Below are positions 18,043 to 27,483 of a stretch of DNA of 64,000 bases, piece after piece. Each line of letters opens with the position of its first letter. Positions within the stretch are counted from its first letter, which is position 1. The translations under genes were made by a program, and so were the position numbers. The stretch is from Pantoea sp. At-9b (GTDB lineage: Bacteria; Pseudomonadota; Gammaproteobacteria; Enterobacterales; Enterobacteriaceae): NCBI RefSeq assembly GCF_000175935.2, contig NC_014837.1, forward strand, positions 682,001-746,000, written 5' to 3'. The notes beneath the pieces are model-generated. The model was not told the DNA's origin. It saw nothing but the letters and a program-made list of their open reading frames with translations, and made no database searches.

Positions 18043-18690
18043 ATGCTACAGGTCTATCTTGTTCGTCACGGTGAAACGGTTTGGAATGCGGCCCGACGCA
18101 TTCAGGGGCAGTCCGACAGTCCGCTGACGGAAAAAGGTGAGCAACAGGCCCATCAAGTGGGCGAGCGCGTTAAATCGCTGGGCATTACCCACGTGATTGC
18201 CAGCGATTTAGGACGTACTCGTCGTACCGCAGAGATCATCGCCGATGCGTGTGGTTGCGCGGTAACCCTCGATGCGCGTCTGCGCGAGCTGAATATGGGG
18301 GTGCTGGAACAGCGCCCGATCGAAGGGCTGACGCCGGAAGAAGAGAGTTGGCGTAAGACGCTTGTGGATGGCACTGAGAATGGCCGCATCCCGGGCGGTG
18401 AATCGATGGCAGAGATGGCGGCGCGGATGCACGCGGCGTTGAATGACTGTCTCGGATTGCCGGAGGGGAGCCGTCCGCTGATTGTCAGCCACGGTATGGC
18501 GCTTGGGGTGCTGGTGAGTACGATTCTTGGCTTACCGGCACATGCGGAGCGTCGTCTGCGTCTGCGTAACTGCTCGATCTCACGCGTCGACCATCAGCAA
18601 AGCGCCTGGCTGGCAGCGGGTTGGGTGGTGGAGACCGCCGGGGATGTGTCGCATCTGGATGCACCGGCGCTGGATGAATTACAGCGCTGA
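18043..18690 (+). CDS. gpmB: Histidine-phosphatase family protein GpmB
   Basis: 215 residues, same as E. coli GpmB. The phosphohistidine motif RHGET is at 8-12 with His9 as the nucleophile; the second histidine is in VSHGMALG near residue 150. Annotated historically as a phosphoglycerate mutase, but E. coli work found little such activity and the family includes broad sugar-phosphate phosphatases, so the real substrate is uncertain. Start ATG at 18043; a -10-like TATAAC lies at 18026-18031. A 22-bp repeat and a bidirectional terminator follow the gene. Confidence 0.93.
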   Translation: MLQVYLVRHGETVWNAARRIQGQSDSPLTEKGEQQAHQVGERVKSLGITHVIASDLGRTRRTAEIIADACGCAVTLDARLRELNMGVLEQRPIEGLTPEEESWRKTLVDGTENGRIPGGESMAEMAARMHAALNDCLGLPEGSRPLIVSHGMALGVLVSTILGLPAHAERRLRLRNCSISRVDHQQSAWLAAGWVVETAGDVSHLDAPALDELQR

Positions 18691-18697
18691 CAGACCT

Positions 18698-18719
18698 GTA
18701 GCGGCGCGATTTATCGCGC
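18698..18719. repeat. 22-bp palindromic repeat (family GCGCGATTTATCGCGC), copy 1
   Basis: The unit starts GTAGCGGC and ends in the near-palindromic core GCGCGATTTATCGCGC. It lies just after the gpmB stop, before the gpmB/rob terminator. Identical copies are at 27453, 44230 (with an inverted partner) and 60219 (with a diverged inverted partner). Confidence 0.85.
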
Positions 18720-18725
18720 AATATG

Positions 18726-18752
18726 AAAATGCCGTCGTGATGACGGCATTTT
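18726..18752. terminator. Bidirectional terminator between gpmB and rob
   Basis: AAAATGCCGTC and GACGGCATTTT form an 11-bp stem with loop GTGAT, T-rich on both strands, between two convergent genes. Confidence 0.85.
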
Positions 18753-18756
18753 GCTG

Positions 18757-19638
18757 TTAGCGTTCCTGCACCGGACGGATCGGAATCAGATACTCACAGC
18801 GAATCTCAGTTGGCGGCTCGCTACGTTTCTTACCGCCGTGGGTGAAGAAGCGTTCGATATCCTGTCCCTGACGTCGCACCAGGCCCAGCGTGGGCATGCA
18901 AGTGCCGTACAGCAGCAGAATAAATTCCTGCAATGCGGTGCGCGGTCCGTTATAGGTGAATTGCACATAATCACCCGCTTCCAGAATCACACTCTGGTTG
19001 GACTGCATGCTTTTTGCCAGCTGGTCGGCAGGCACCGCCGTGGTGTAGAGAATCTCCTGCTCATCATCTTTTTCATGACTGGCGCGTACCTGATGCAGGC
19101 CATATAACACCGGCGGCACGGTGTCAGTTTCCAGCAGGAACTGCTTCCAGAAATGCACACGCATTTCATCGCGATAGCTGGAAATCTGCTCCAGCGTGCA
19201 GCTGTAGCTCTGTGTCTGTCCCACCAACACCGTTTCCGGCAGCGTGACAAACTGCGGCTCGGGCATGTGGTTATCTTCCAGACGGATCGGGGGGCGGACA
19301 CCGAAGGAGTTCCAGTCTGACGAACGACGATACCAGGCGGGCGTCTGATTAAACTGCTTTTTAAACGCACGGGTAAAGGTCTGCTGGGAATCGAAACGGT
19401 ATTGCAGAGCGATGTCGAGAATCGGGCGGCTGGTGAGGCGTAACGCCACCGCAGCCTTCGACAGCCGGCGAGCGCGAATATAAGCGCCGATCGCGTGGCC
19501 TGTCACGTCCTTAAACATGCGCTGCAGATGCCATTTGGAATAACCCGCTTTCAGGGCGACATTATCCAGTGAAAGGGGTTGATCCAGATGGCTCTCCAGC
19601 CAGACAAGCAAATCGCGAATGATACCGGCTTGGTCCAT
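18757..19638 (-). CDS. rob: Right origin-binding protein Rob (AraC/XylS family)
   Basis: 293 residues (E. coli 289). The N-terminal AraC-type double helix-turn-helix spans about 1-105 (YSKWHLQRMFKDVTG; FDSQQTFTRAFKKQFNQTPAWYRR), and the C-terminal GyrI-like ligand domain about 120-290. In E. coli it activates mar/sox/rob regulon promoters (efflux, solvent and superoxide resistance) and binds the right border of oriC. The DNA-binding domain at the N-terminus distinguishes it from most AraC proteins. Same position as in E. coli, next to gpmB and creA. Confidence 0.96.
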   Translation of the reverse strand: MDQAGIIRDLLVWLESHLDQPLSLDNVALKAGYSKWHLQRMFKDVTGHAIGAYIRARRLSKAAVALRLTSRPILDIALQYRFDSQQTFTRAFKKQFNQTPAWYRRSSDWNSFGVRPPIRLEDNHMPEPQFVTLPETVLVGQTQSYSCTLEQISSYRDEMRVHFWKQFLLETDTVPPVLYGLHQVRASHEKDDEQEILYTTAVPADQLAKSMQSNQSVILEAGDYVQFTYNGPRTALQEFILLLYGTCMPTLGLVRRQGQDIERFFTHGGKKRSEPPTEIRCEYLIPIRPVQER

Positions 19639-19833
19639 AAAACATCCTCATAACTCTCTGGTGGCGCAACTTATGAAGTCGTCGAATAATAGCACGAAAT
19701 GCAAAAAGGCGAGAGGGCGGTTTTGTAAGTCGACTGTGCTACATCAATGCGGGTTGTTACCCATTTGGTTTGGTTCTGTTATCGATTGCCAGTACATTAC
19801 ATTCTCATCTATTCCGTTTGCAATGGTAACTCC

Positions 19834-20307
19834 ATGACAATAGCTCGCCTTCTTATAGTCACCTTGGCAACATATGCCTTCGCGGGATCCCTCCAGGCAG
19901 AGGAGATCGGCTCAGTTGACACGGTTTTCAAGATGTTTGGCCCCGATCATAAGATCGTGGTGGAAGCCTTCGATGACCCCGATGTAAAAAATGTAACCTG
20001 TTATATCAGCCGGGCAAAAACCGGGGGTATCAAGGGCGGATTAGGCCTGGCGGAGGATACCTCCGATGCGGCGATCTCCTGCCAACAGGTCGGGCCGGTA
20101 ACGCTGAGCGATAAAATTGCGCAAGGTAAAGCGCAGGGGGATGTGGTATTCCAGAAGCGCACATCGCTGGTATTTAAGAAGCTGCAGGTTGTACGCTTTT
20201 ATGATCAAAAGCGCAACGCGCTGGTCTATCTGGCCTACTCGGATAAAGTCGTGGAAGGCTCGCCGAAAAACGCGCTGAGCGCGGTGCCGATTATGCCGTG
20301 GCACTGA
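19834..20307 (+). CDS. creA: CreA family protein (periplasmic, function unknown)
   Basis: 157 residues, exactly the E. coli CreA length. A signal peptide of about 22 residues (ending SLQA) is followed by a highly conserved body: [24 protein letters not shown], and [18 protein letters not shown]. Two cysteines (in VTCYIS and ISCQQV) could form a disulfide. The molecular function is not known. In E. coli creA precedes creBC (two-component system) and creD; here the next gene is arcA directly, so creA stands alone. ATG at 19834 is chosen because it leads straight into the signal peptide; an in-frame upstream start at 19747 is not supported by homology. Confidence 0.92.
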   Translation: MTIARLLIVTLATYAFAGSLQAEEIGSVDTVFKMFGPDHKIVVEAFDDPDVKNVTCYISRAKTGGIKGGLGLAEDTSDAAISCQQVGPVTLSDKIAQGKAQGDVVFQKRTSLVFKKLQVVRFYDQKRNALVYLAYSDKVVEGSPKNALSAVPIMPWH

Positions 20308-20318
20308 CCTTCGCGCAT

Positions 20319-20345
20319 AAAAAAACGCCCTGACGGGCGTTTTTT
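20319..20345. terminator. Bidirectional terminator between creA and arcA
   Basis: ACGCCC-TGAC-GGGCGT stem flanked by A-run and T-run (AAAAAAACGCCC ... GGGCGTTTTTT), between convergent genes; a strong intrinsic terminator on both strands. Confidence 0.92.
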
Positions 20346-20354
20346 TATTGTGCC

Positions 20355-21071
20355 TTAGTCCTGCAATTCACCGCAGAAGCGATAACCTTCGCCGTGAATG
20401 GTGGCGATGATTTCTGGCGTGTCCGGCGTAGATTCGAAATGCTTACGGATGCGGCGGATGGTGACATCCACGGTGCGGTCATGCGGCTTCAGCTCGCGAC
20501 CGGTCATCTTTTTCAGCAGATCAGCACGGGTCTGAATTTTGCCTGGGTTTTCGCAGAAGTGCAGCATGGCGCGGAATTCACTGCGCGGCAGTTTGTACTG
20601 CTCACCGTTCGGGCTGATCAGCGAGCGGCTATTGATATCCAGCTCCCAGCCGTTGAAACGATAACTTTCCACCTGACGACGTTCTTCGTTCGGCATCGCC
20701 AGATTCATGGTACGCGACAACAGGTTACGCGCACGGATAGTCAACTCACGCGGATTGAATGGCTTGGTGATGTAATCATCCGCGCCAATTTCCAGGCCAA
20801 GAATTTTGTCCACTTCATTATCACGGCCGGTGAGGAACATCAGTGCGACGTTCGCCTGCTCACGCAGTTCACGCGCCAGCAACAAGCCGTTTTTGCCCGG
20901 CAGGTTGATGTCCATAATCACCAGATTGACGTCGTTTTCCGTCAGTACCTGATGCATTTCGGCGCCGTCGGTGGCTTCATAGACCATGTAACCTTCCGCC
21001 TCAAAGATGCTTTTGAGGGTGTTACGCGTGACCAGTTCGTCTTCAACGATAAGAATGTGCGGGGTCTGCAT
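20355..21071 (-). CDS. arcA: Response regulator ArcA (redox control)
   Basis: 238 residues, identical in length to E. coli ArcA. Receiver domain 1-about 120 with phospho-acceptor Asp54 ([10 protein letters not shown]), acidic pocket at 10-11 (EDE), Thr in LTGRD and the switch lysine in [10 protein letters not shown]; OmpR-type winged helix at about 135-235 ([15 protein letters not shown]). Phosphorylated by ArcB under low oxygen, it represses TCA-cycle and respiratory genes. An FNR-like site 270 bp upstream suggests the anaerobic induction known in E. coli. Confidence 0.97.
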   Translation of the reverse strand: MQTPHILIVEDELVTRNTLKSIFEAEGYMVYEATDGAEMHQVLTENDVNLVIMDINLPGKNGLLLARELREQANVALMFLTGRDNEVDKILGLEIGADDYITKPFNPRELTIRARNLLSRTMNLAMPNEERRQVESYRFNGWELDINSRSLISPNGEQYKLPRSEFRAMLHFCENPGKIQTRADLLKKMTGRELKPHDRTVDVTIRRIRKHFESTPDTPEIIATIHGEGYRFCGELQD

Positions 21072-21680
21072 GTTTCGCTACCTAAAATTTGCCAACAAAT
21101 CGAAAACAGGGCGTACGGCGGTTGCACTTACTGTTCATCGTAACAGCATGCCGTTCGCAACCGGTGTACGAAATAATCTTCGGAATACACCATCCATCTA
21201 CGTCAACTTCAGTGTTAGCTCAGCCAGTCAGGATGAATATTTGCGTGCCCCGTGGGTATCGGACTGGCGCTTATCCTAACCGTATTAACAGCAACCTAAC
21301 AGCACCAACAACAACCGATAAGCATAAAAACAACGCTTCGTTGACTTATATCAAATGCAAGTGTAGCACGTTAACACTTTTATGAAAAACTTCTCCAGGA
21401 ATGCCAGCTTAGCTCACAAAAAGCAGCATTTTTGCTACATTCCGGCTGCATAATAGCAAAACAAAAACTTGCCGGAAATTATATTTCAATAAGATGATAT
21501 CTAATGCTTTTATATTAAAATGGCCCGGAAATTTAGCTTTAATACGTTAATTTATGCTACTCACCGATTTTATTCCGTTTTAACATCCTTAACATCTTAT
21601 TTTCTTATATCCGTATGGTTGGTATTTTTCGCTCTGCATGCCAACATACGCCGAGTTGTTAACAGTTCGATGGAAAAATC
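21072..21680. other. 609-bp AT-rich gap between divergent arcA and yjtD, no gene seen
   Basis: No convincing coding region: the open frames here are short, without ribosome binding site or family resemblance. AT content rises strongly from about 21290 to 21660. It should hold the long leader and promoters of arcA on the minus strand and the promoter of yjtD on the plus strand. One FNR-like site is annotated separately. Confidence 0.6.
21341..21354. promoter_or_regulatory. FNR-like site upstream of arcA
   Basis: TTGACTTATATCAA matches the FNR consensus TTGATnnnnATCAA at 9 of 10 defined positions. It lies 270 bp upstream of the arcA start codon; E. coli arcA has a long leader and is activated by FNR. 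Binding is inferred. Confidence 0.55.
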
Positions 21681-22385
21681 ATGCATTTCCCCCTCATTCT
21701 TGTCTCTCCCGCCCGACCAGAAAATATCGGTGCAGCCGCGCGTGCCATGAAAACCATGGGTTTTAGCGAGTTGCGCATTGTCGCTAGCGATGCCTGGCAA
21801 GATCCGGCAGCGCGCCGGGTGGCACATGGCGCAGGCGAAATTCTTGATAGCGTAAAAACTTATGACACGCTGAGTGAGGCGTTGCAGGATGTGGACTTCT
21901 CGGTCGCAACCACCGCACGCAGCCGGGCGAAGTTCCGCTACTACGCCACACCGGTTCAGGTGGAAAGCATTTTGCAGGAGAAGCGTCAGTGGCTGAACCG
22001 AATTGCGCTGGTGTTTGGTCGTGAGGACAGCGGATTGACCAATGAGGAGCTGGAGCAGGTGGACTTGCTCACCGGCATTCCGATGGCGAACGACTATCCC
22101 TCGCTTAACCTCGGCCAGGCGGTGATGGTCTATTGCTACCAGCTCTCTGCGCTCAATCAGGTGGTGGCCCAGCCCGCAGCGGTGGCGGATGGTCAGCAGT
22201 TGCAGGCGTTGCGGGCGCGTTTCCAGCAATTGCTGGTCCGGCTGGAGGTCGATGATGATGCCAAGATGGCGGACTGGATCGATCAACGTATCGGTCTGCT
22301 GGAGCAGCGCGACAGCGCGATGCTGCATCGGCTGCTGCATGACGTAGAAAAAAAACTTATAGATAATAACTCGGGTAAATCCTGA
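21681..22385 (+). CDS. yjtD: TrmH/SPOUT-family RNA methyltransferase YjtD (LasT)
   Basis: 234 residues. SPOUT-fold domain, about 1-160, with the family motifs PENIGAAARAMKTMGF (residues 13-28), ATTARSRAK, LVFGREDSGLTNEEL and PSLNLGQAVMVYCYQ, which build the trefoil-knot SAM site; a helical tail follows. Proteins of this group (TrmJ-like) 2'-O-methylate tRNA or rRNA; the exact target of YjtD/LasT is not settled to my knowledge. Position between arcA and thrL is as in E. coli. Start ATG at 21681 with a weak upstream GGA. Confidence 0.9.
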   Translation: MHFPLILVSPARPENIGAAARAMKTMGFSELRIVASDAWQDPAARRVAHGAGEILDSVKTYDTLSEALQDVDFSVATTARSRAKFRYYATPVQVESILQEKRQWLNRIALVFGREDSGLTNEELEQVDLLTGIPMANDYPSLNLGQAVMVYCYQLSALNQVVAQPAAVADGQQLQALRARFQQLLVRLEVDDDAKMADWIDQRIGLLEQRDSAMLHRLLHDVEKKLIDNNSGKS

Positions 22386-22498
22386 CTTTGCAGTGACTGA
22401 TCGGGTGTTGTGGCTATTCGTTGAACGATCCCGATGGCATTTTCCGGGCAAAGCGCAGCACTGCGTAGTGGCGAAAAATCCGCCTTAGGACAAATTCG

Positions 22499-22527
22499 TT
22501 GACTTAACGTGCGCTTTGCTTTAATTC
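22499..22527 (+). promoter_or_regulatory. Candidate thr operon promoter
   Basis: TTGACT at 22499-22504 (5 of 6 matches to the -35 consensus; E. coli thr also has TTGACT) and a weak -10 region TTAATTC at 22521-22527, spacing 16-17 bp, about 45 bp before thrL. Confidence 0.5.
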
Positions 22528-22570
22528 TGGAAGGCAGACGGACAATCAAGACAGACAGATAAAAATCTCA

Positions 22571-22642
22571 ATGCGTACAAACAGCCTGAACACCACCATT
22601 ATTATTACCACCACCATTACCACAGGTAACGGTGCGGGCTGA
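22571..22642 (+). CDS. thrL: thr operon leader peptide
   Basis: A 23-residue peptide, [20 protein letters not shown] followed by GAG and a TGA stop. It has eight threonines and four isoleucines in a run, so ribosome speed through it reports charged tRNA-Thr and tRNA-Ile. E. coli ThrL is 21 residues with the same ending (TTGNGAG). It lies upstream of an attenuator and thrA, and the last codons are part of the antiterminator arm. Recognised by composition and context, as it is too short for ordinary gene finding. Confidence 0.93.
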   Translation: MRTNSLNTTIIITTTITTGNGAG

Positions 22643-22698
22643 CGCATACAGGAAAAACAAAAAAGAAGCCCGCACCTAACCAGTGCGGGCTTTTTTTT
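22631..22698 (+). terminator. thr attenuator (antiterminator and terminator)
   Basis: Terminator: AAGCCCGCAC (22666-22675) and GTGCGGGCTT (22683-22692), loop CTAACCA, then a T8 run to 22698. Competing antiterminator: GGTGCGGGCT (22631-22640, the end of thrL) is exactly complementary to AGCCCGCACC (22667-22676). When threonine or isoleucine is scarce the ribosome stalls in thrL, the antiterminator forms and thrABC is transcribed. Confidence 0.93.
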
Positions 22699-22725
22699 CG
22701 GCATAAATTCAGGAGAGCTTTAACC

Positions 22726-25188
22726 ATGCGAGTGCTGAAATTCGGCGGGACCTCGGTAGCCAATGCGGAACGTTTTCTCCGCGTGGCAGACATTCTGGAA
22801 AGCAATGCGCAACAGGGACAGGTTGCAACCGTACTCTCTGCGCCAGCGAAAATTACCAATCATCTGGTGGCGATGATTGAGAAAACCATTAGCGGGCAGG
22901 ATGCGCTGCCGAATATCAGCGATGCCGAACGTATTTTTGCTGAGCTATTGCAGGGGCTGGCCGAGGCGCAGCCGGGCTTCGATTATGACGGGCTGAAAAC
23001 GCGTGTTGATCTCGAATTTGCCCAATTGAAGCAAGTGCTGCATGGCATCAGCCTGCTGGGCCAGTGCCCGGATGCGGTCAATGCCGCCATCATCTGCCGT
23101 GGTGAGAAGCTGTCCATCGCCATCATGGAAGCGTTGCTCCAGGCGCGTGGTCATAAAGTGACGGTCATCGACCCGGTAGAAAAACTGCTGGCCGTGGGCC
23201 ACTACCTGGAATCAACCGTTGATATCGCGGAATCAACCCGTCGTATCGCCGCCAGCCAGATCCCCGCTGAACATATGATCCTGATGGCTGGTTTCACGGC
23301 CGGTAACGAACGTGGTGAGCTGGTGGTGCTGGGCCGTAACGGTTCTGACTACTCTGCGGCGGTACTGGCGGCCTGTCTGCGTGCCGATTGTTGTGAAATC
23401 TGGACTGACGTCGACGGTGTCTATACCTGTGACCCGCGTCAGGTGCCGGATGCGCGCCTGTTGAAGTCGATGTCCTATCAGGAGGCGATGGAGCTGTCGT
23501 ACTTCGGTGCCAAAGTGCTTCACCCCCGCACCATCGCCCCGATTGCCCAGTTCCAGATTCCCTGCCTGATCAAAAACACCGCCAACCCGCAAGCGCCGGG
23601 CACCTTAATTGGTGGCGAAGGTGAGCACGATGAAAACCCGGTGAAAGGCATCACCAACCTGAACAACATGGCGATGTTTAACGTCTCCGGCCCGGGAATG
23701 AAAGGCATGGTGGGGATGGCGGCTCGCGTGTTTGCCGCGATGTCCCGCACCGGTATCTCGGTGGTGTTGATCACCCAATCCTCTTCCGAATACAGCATCA
23801 GCTTCTGCGTACCGCAGAACGAGCTGGCCCGCGCGCGCCGCGTGCTGGAAGACGAATTCTATCTCGAACTGAAAGATGGCCTGCTGGACCCGCTGGAAGT
23901 GGTGGAACAGCTGGCGATCATCTCGGTGGTCGGTGACGGCATGCGCACCCTGCGCGGCATCTCTGCCAAATTCTTCTCCGCGCTGGCGCGTGCCAATATC
24001 AATATCGTGGCGATTGCCCAGGGTTCTTCTGAGCGCTCCATCTCCGCGGTAGTCAGCAACGATGAAGTCACCACCGGCGTGCGTGTGGTGCATCAGATGT
24101 TGTTTGCCACCGATCAGGTGATTGAGGTGTTCGTGGTGGGTGTGGGCGGTGTCGGCGCGGCATTGCTGGAGCAGCTGCATCGTCAGCAGGCATGGCTGAA
24201 GCAGAAACATATTGATCTGCGCGTGTGCGGGATTGCCAACTCACGGGCGTTGCTGACCAATGTGCATGGTATCGATCTCAGCAACTGGAAAGCGGCGCTG
24301 GCGGAAGCGAAAGAATCGTTCAATCTTGGTCGCCTGATTCGTCTGGTGAAAGAGTACCATCTGCTGAACCCGGTGATTGTTGATTGTACCTCCAGCCAGG
24401 CGGTCGCCGATCAATACGCGGATTTCCTCGCCGACGGTTTCCATGTGGTCACGCCGAACAAAAAGGCCAACACCTCATCGTGGAATTACTACCAGCAGAT
24501 GCGTGCAGCCGCAGAGAAGTCGCGCCGTAAGTTTCTGTATGACACCAACGTGGGTGCCGGTCTGCCGGTGATTGAGAACCTGCAAAATCTGCTGAATGCC
24601 GGGGATGAGCTGATCAAGTTCTCCGGTATTCTCTCTGGCTCGTTGTCGTTTATTTTCGGCAAGCTGGACGAGGGCGTCTCCCTGTCGGCAGCCACCAACA
24701 TGGCACGTGATCTGGGCTTTACCGAGCCGGACCCGCGTGATGACCTGTCGGGCACCGATGTGGCACGTAAGCTGCTGATTCTGGCGCGTGAAGCGGGACA
24801 TCAGCTGGAGCTGAGCGATATCGAAATCGAACCGTTGCTGCCCGCCAGCCTGACAGAGATTGCCGATGTTGAGCAATTTATGGCGCGCCTGCCGGAACTG
24901 GACAACGCCTTTGCGGCGCGCGTTGCCAAAGCGCGCGATGAAGGTAAAGTGTTACGCTTCGTCGGTGCCATCGAAGAGGGTGGTGCCTGCAAGGTGAAAA
25001 TTGATGCGGTGGACAGTAACGATCCACTGTTTAAAGTCAAAAATGGCGAAAACGCCCTGGCGTTCTATAGCCGTTATTATCAGCCGATCCCGCTGGTTCT
25101 GCGTGGATACGGTGCCGGGAATGATGTGACCGCAGCCGGTGTGTTTGCCGATCTGCTGCGCACACTGTCGTGGAAGTTGGGAGTTTGA
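22726..25188 (+). CDS. thrA: Bifunctional aspartokinase I / homoserine dehydrogenase I
   Basis: 820 residues, as E. coli ThrA. The N-terminal aspartokinase (about 1-290, [13 protein letters not shown] at the start) is followed by two ACT-type regulatory segments (about 310-460; feedback by threonine) and the homoserine dehydrogenase, whose NADP loop [15 protein letters not shown] starts near 470. It catalyses the first and third steps of the aspartate pathway toward threonine and methionine. Good ribosome binding site AGGAGAG before the ATG at 22726. First structural gene after the attenuator; its stop overlaps the region of the thrB start. Confidence 0.97.
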   Translation: MRVLKFGGTSVANAERFLRVADILESNAQQGQVATVLSAPAKITNHLVAMIEKTISGQDALPNISDAERIFAELLQGLAEAQPGFDYDGLKTRVDLEFAQLKQVLHGISLLGQCPDAVNAAIICRGEKLSIAIMEALLQARGHKVTVIDPVEKLLAVGHYLESTVDIAESTRRIAASQIPAEHMILMAGFTAGNERGELVVLGRNGSDYSAAVLAACLRADCCEIWTDVDGVYTCDPRQVPDARLLKSMSYQEAMELSYFGAKVLHPRTIAPIAQFQIPCLIKNTANPQAPGTLIGGEGEHDENPVKGITNLNNMAMFNVSGPGMKGMVGMAARVFAAMSRTGISVVLITQSSSEYSISFCVPQNELARARRVLEDEFYLELKDGLLDPLEVVEQLAIISVVGDGMRTLRGISAKFFSALARANINIVAIAQGSSERSISAVVSNDEVTTGVRVVHQMLFATDQVIEVFVVGVGGVGAALLEQLHRQQAWLKQKHIDLRVCGIANSRALLTNVHGIDLSNWKAALAEAKESFNLGRLIRLVKEYHLLNPVIVDCTSSQAVADQYADFLADGFHVVTPNKKANTSSWNYYQQMRAAAEKSRRKFLYDTNVGAGLPVIENLQNLLNAGDELIKFSGILSGSLSFIFGKLDEGVSLSAATNMARDLGFTEPDPRDDLSGTDVARKLLILAREAGHQLELSDIEIEPLLPASLTEIADVEQFMARLPELDNAFAARVAKARDEGKVLRFVGAIEEGGACKVKIDAVDSNDPLFKVKNGENALAFYSRYYQPIPLVLRGYGAGNDVTAAGVFADLLRTLSWKLGV

Positions 25189-25190
25189 TG

Positions 25191-26120
25191 ATGGTAAAAA
25201 TTTATGCACCGGCCTCGATAGGTAACGTCAGCGTCGGCTTTGATGTGCTCGGCGCGGCGGTCTCGCCGGTGGATGGCACCCTGCTGGGTGATTGTGTGTC
25301 GGTTGAAGCAGCCGACAGCTTTAGCCTGGTGAACAAAGGGCGCTTCGTCAGCAAACTGCCGGACAACCCGCAGGAAAACATTGTTTATCAGTGCTGGCAG
25401 CGTTTTTGTGAAGCGATTGGCAAACAAGTGCCGGTAGCGATGACACTGGAAAAAAACATGCCGATTGGCTCGGGGCTTGGCTCCAGTGCCTGTTCGGTGG
25501 TCGCTGGCCTGATGGCGATGAACGAATTTTGTGGCAAGCCGCTGAATGACACCGAACTGCTGGCGCTGATGGGCGAGCTGGAAGGGCGCATCTCCGGTAG
25601 CGTGCATTACGACAACGTTGCGCCGTGCTTCCTCGGCGGCGTGCAGCTGATGATTGAAGAGAACGGTATTATCAGCCAGTCGGTGCCGTCGTTTGACGAG
25701 TGGCTGTGGGTGATGGCTTATCCGGGCATCAAAGTCTCTACGGCGGAAGCGCGCGCGATTCTGCCTGCGCAATATCGTAAACAGGACATCATCAAACACG
25801 GTCGTTTGCTGGGCGGTTTTATCCATGCCTGTCATACTCAGCAGCCAGAGTTAGCCGCGAAGCTGATGCAGGATGTAGTGGCCGAGCCGTATCGCACCAA
25901 ACTGCTGCCGGGCTTTGCCGACGCGCGTCAGGCCGCAGCCGATATTGGTGCCCTGGCCTGTGGTATTTCGGGTTCAGGCCCAACACTTTTCGCCGTTTGC
26001 AACGAGATGGCAACGGCACAGCGGATGGCTGACTGGCTGAGCCAACACTATCTGCAAAATGAAGAAGGTTTCGTCCATATCTGCCGTCTTGATACGGCTG
26101 GCGCACGTAAATTGGGATAA
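25191..26120 (+). CDS. thrB: Homoserine kinase
   Basis: 309 residues (E. coli 310). GHMP-family kinase with the ATP loop [12 protein letters not shown] at 91-102; MVKIYAPAS at the N-terminus and the C-terminal [11 protein letters not shown] segment are diagnostic. It phosphorylates homoserine for threonine synthase. Two ATGs follow each other at 25188 and 25191; I chose the second, which gives the MVK N-terminus of E. coli ThrB. The thrA stop TGA (25186-25188) touches them, so translation is coupled. Upstream in-frame starts inside thrA are not needed. Confidence 0.96.
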   Translation: MVKIYAPASIGNVSVGFDVLGAAVSPVDGTLLGDCVSVEAADSFSLVNKGRFVSKLPDNPQENIVYQCWQRFCEAIGKQVPVAMTLEKNMPIGSGLGSSACSVVAGLMAMNEFCGKPLNDTELLALMGELEGRISGSVHYDNVAPCFLGGVQLMIEENGIISQSVPSFDEWLWVMAYPGIKVSTAEARAILPAQYRKQDIIKHGRLLGGFIHACHTQQPELAAKLMQDVVAEPYRTKLLPGFADARQAAADIGALACGISGSGPTLFAVCNEMATAQRMADWLSQHYLQNEEGFVHICRLDTAGARKLG

Positions 26121-26123
26121 CGC

Positions 26124-27410
26124 ATGAAACTCTACAACCTTAAGGATCATAACGAGCAGGTGAGCTTCGCTCAGGCCGTGAAGCAGGGCCTCGGCTCGCA
26201 GCAGGGGCTGTTTTTCCCGCTCGAACTGCCGGAATTTGAACTGACCGACATCGACGCGATGCTGGAGATGGATTTTGTCAGCCGTAGCAGCAAAATCCTC
26301 TCGGCCTATATCGGTGACGAAATCGCCGCACATCAGCTGGCTGAGCGTGTTAAAGCCGCGTTTGCTTTTCCGGCTCCGGTGGCAAAAGTCAGCGACGATG
26401 TCGCCTGTCTGGAACTGTTCCATGGCCCAACGCTGGCGTTTAAAGATTTCGGCGGCCGTTTTATGGCGCAGATGCTTTCTTACGTCAGCGGCGCAGACGA
26501 GAAAATCACCATTCTGACCGCGACCTCAGGCGACACCGGCGCGGCAGTGGCCCATGCGTTTTACGGCATGGAAAACGTGCGCGTGGTGATCCTCTATCCG
26601 CAAGGCAAAATCAGCCCGTTGCAGGAAAAACTGTTCTGTACCCTCGGCGGTAACATCGAAACCATCGCCATCGACGGTGATTTCGATGCCTGTCAGGCGC
26701 TGGTGAAGCAAGCCTTTGATGATGAAGAACTGAAAAAAGCCATCGGCCTGAACTCAGCGAACTCCATCAACATCAGTCGCTTGCTGGCACAGATTTGCTA
26801 CTACTTTGAAGCTGTCGCGCAGCTACCGCAGGAAAAACGCAATCAGCTGGTGGTGTCGGTGCCAAGTGGTAACTTCGGTGACCTAACCGCTGGCCTGCTG
26901 GCAAAATCACTCGGCCTGCCGATCAAACGCTTCATCGCGGCGACCAATGCCAACGATACCGTGCCGCGTTTCCTCGCCAATGGCGAATGGACTCCGCATG
27001 CTACCGTCGCTACGCTGTCTAACGCCATGGATGTGAGCCAGCCGAACAACTGGCCGCGCGTGGAAGAGTTGTTCCGCCGTAAAACCTGGCGTCTGGGTGA
27101 CCTCGCCTATGGGGCGGTGAGCGACGAAACCACCAAAGCCACTATGCGTGAGCTGGCAGAAATCGGTTATCTGTCTGAACCGCACGCGGCGATTGCTTAT
27201 CGTCTGCTGCGCGATCAGTTACAGGAAGGTGAGTACGGCCTGTTCCTCGGCACCGCACATCCGGCGAAGTTTAAAGAGAGCGTGGAAGCGATTCTGGAGC
27301 AGACGCTGCCGCTGCCGGAAGCGCTGGCAGAGCGTGCCGACCTGCCGCTGCTGTCGCATAGTCTGAAAGCGGATTTTGCTGCGCTGCGTGCGTTTTTGCT
27401 GAAGAAATAA
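26124..27410 (+). CDS. thrC: Threonine synthase
   Basis: 428 residues, as E. coli ThrC. PLP enzyme of fold type II; the Schiff-base lysine is Lys107 in FHGPTLAFKDFGGRF, and the phosphate-binding loop and substrate motifs TATSGDTGAAVAHAF and SVPSGNFGDLTAGL are present. It converts O-phosphohomoserine to threonine. It begins 3 bp after thrB and closes the thrLABC operon, with a strong terminator 1 bp after the stop. Confidence 0.97.
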   Translation: MKLYNLKDHNEQVSFAQAVKQGLGSQQGLFFPLELPEFELTDIDAMLEMDFVSRSSKILSAYIGDEIAAHQLAERVKAAFAFPAPVAKVSDDVACLELFHGPTLAFKDFGGRFMAQMLSYVSGADEKITILTATSGDTGAAVAHAFYGMENVRVVILYPQGKISPLQEKLFCTLGGNIETIAIDGDFDACQALVKQAFDDEELKKAIGLNSANSINISRLLAQICYYFEAVAQLPQEKRNQLVVSVPSGNFGDLTAGLLAKSLGLPIKRFIAATNANDTVPRFLANGEWTPHATVATLSNAMDVSQPNNWPRVEELFRRKTWRLGDLAYGAVSDETTKATMRELAEIGYLSEPHAAIAYRLLRDQLQEGEYGLFLGTAHPAKFKESVEAILEQTLPLPEALAERADLPLLSHSLKADFAALRAFLLKK

Positions 27411-27411
27411 T

Positions 27412-27444
27412 AAAAAATGGCTGGCATTCGCCAGCCATTTTTTT
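27412..27444 (+). terminator. thrABC terminator
   Basis: TGGCTGGC-ATTC-GCCAGCCA stem with six A before and seven T after; it can serve both strands, since yaaA converges from the other side. Confidence 0.93.
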
Positions 27445-27452
27445 CATCCGGT

Positions 27453-27474
27453 GTAGCGGCGCGATTTATCGCGC
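27453..27474. repeat. 22-bp palindromic repeat, copy 2
   Basis: Exact copy of the unit at 18698 (GTAGCGGC followed by the rest of GCGCGATTTATCGCGC), between the thrC terminator and the convergent yaaA stop. Confidence 0.85.
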
Positions 27475-27483
27475 GGTTACGGG

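Noticed and set aside
25170..25190. Upstream thrB start within thrA
   Set aside because: Homology places the N-terminus at MVKIYAPAS; the longer frame merely reads the thrA end in another frame.
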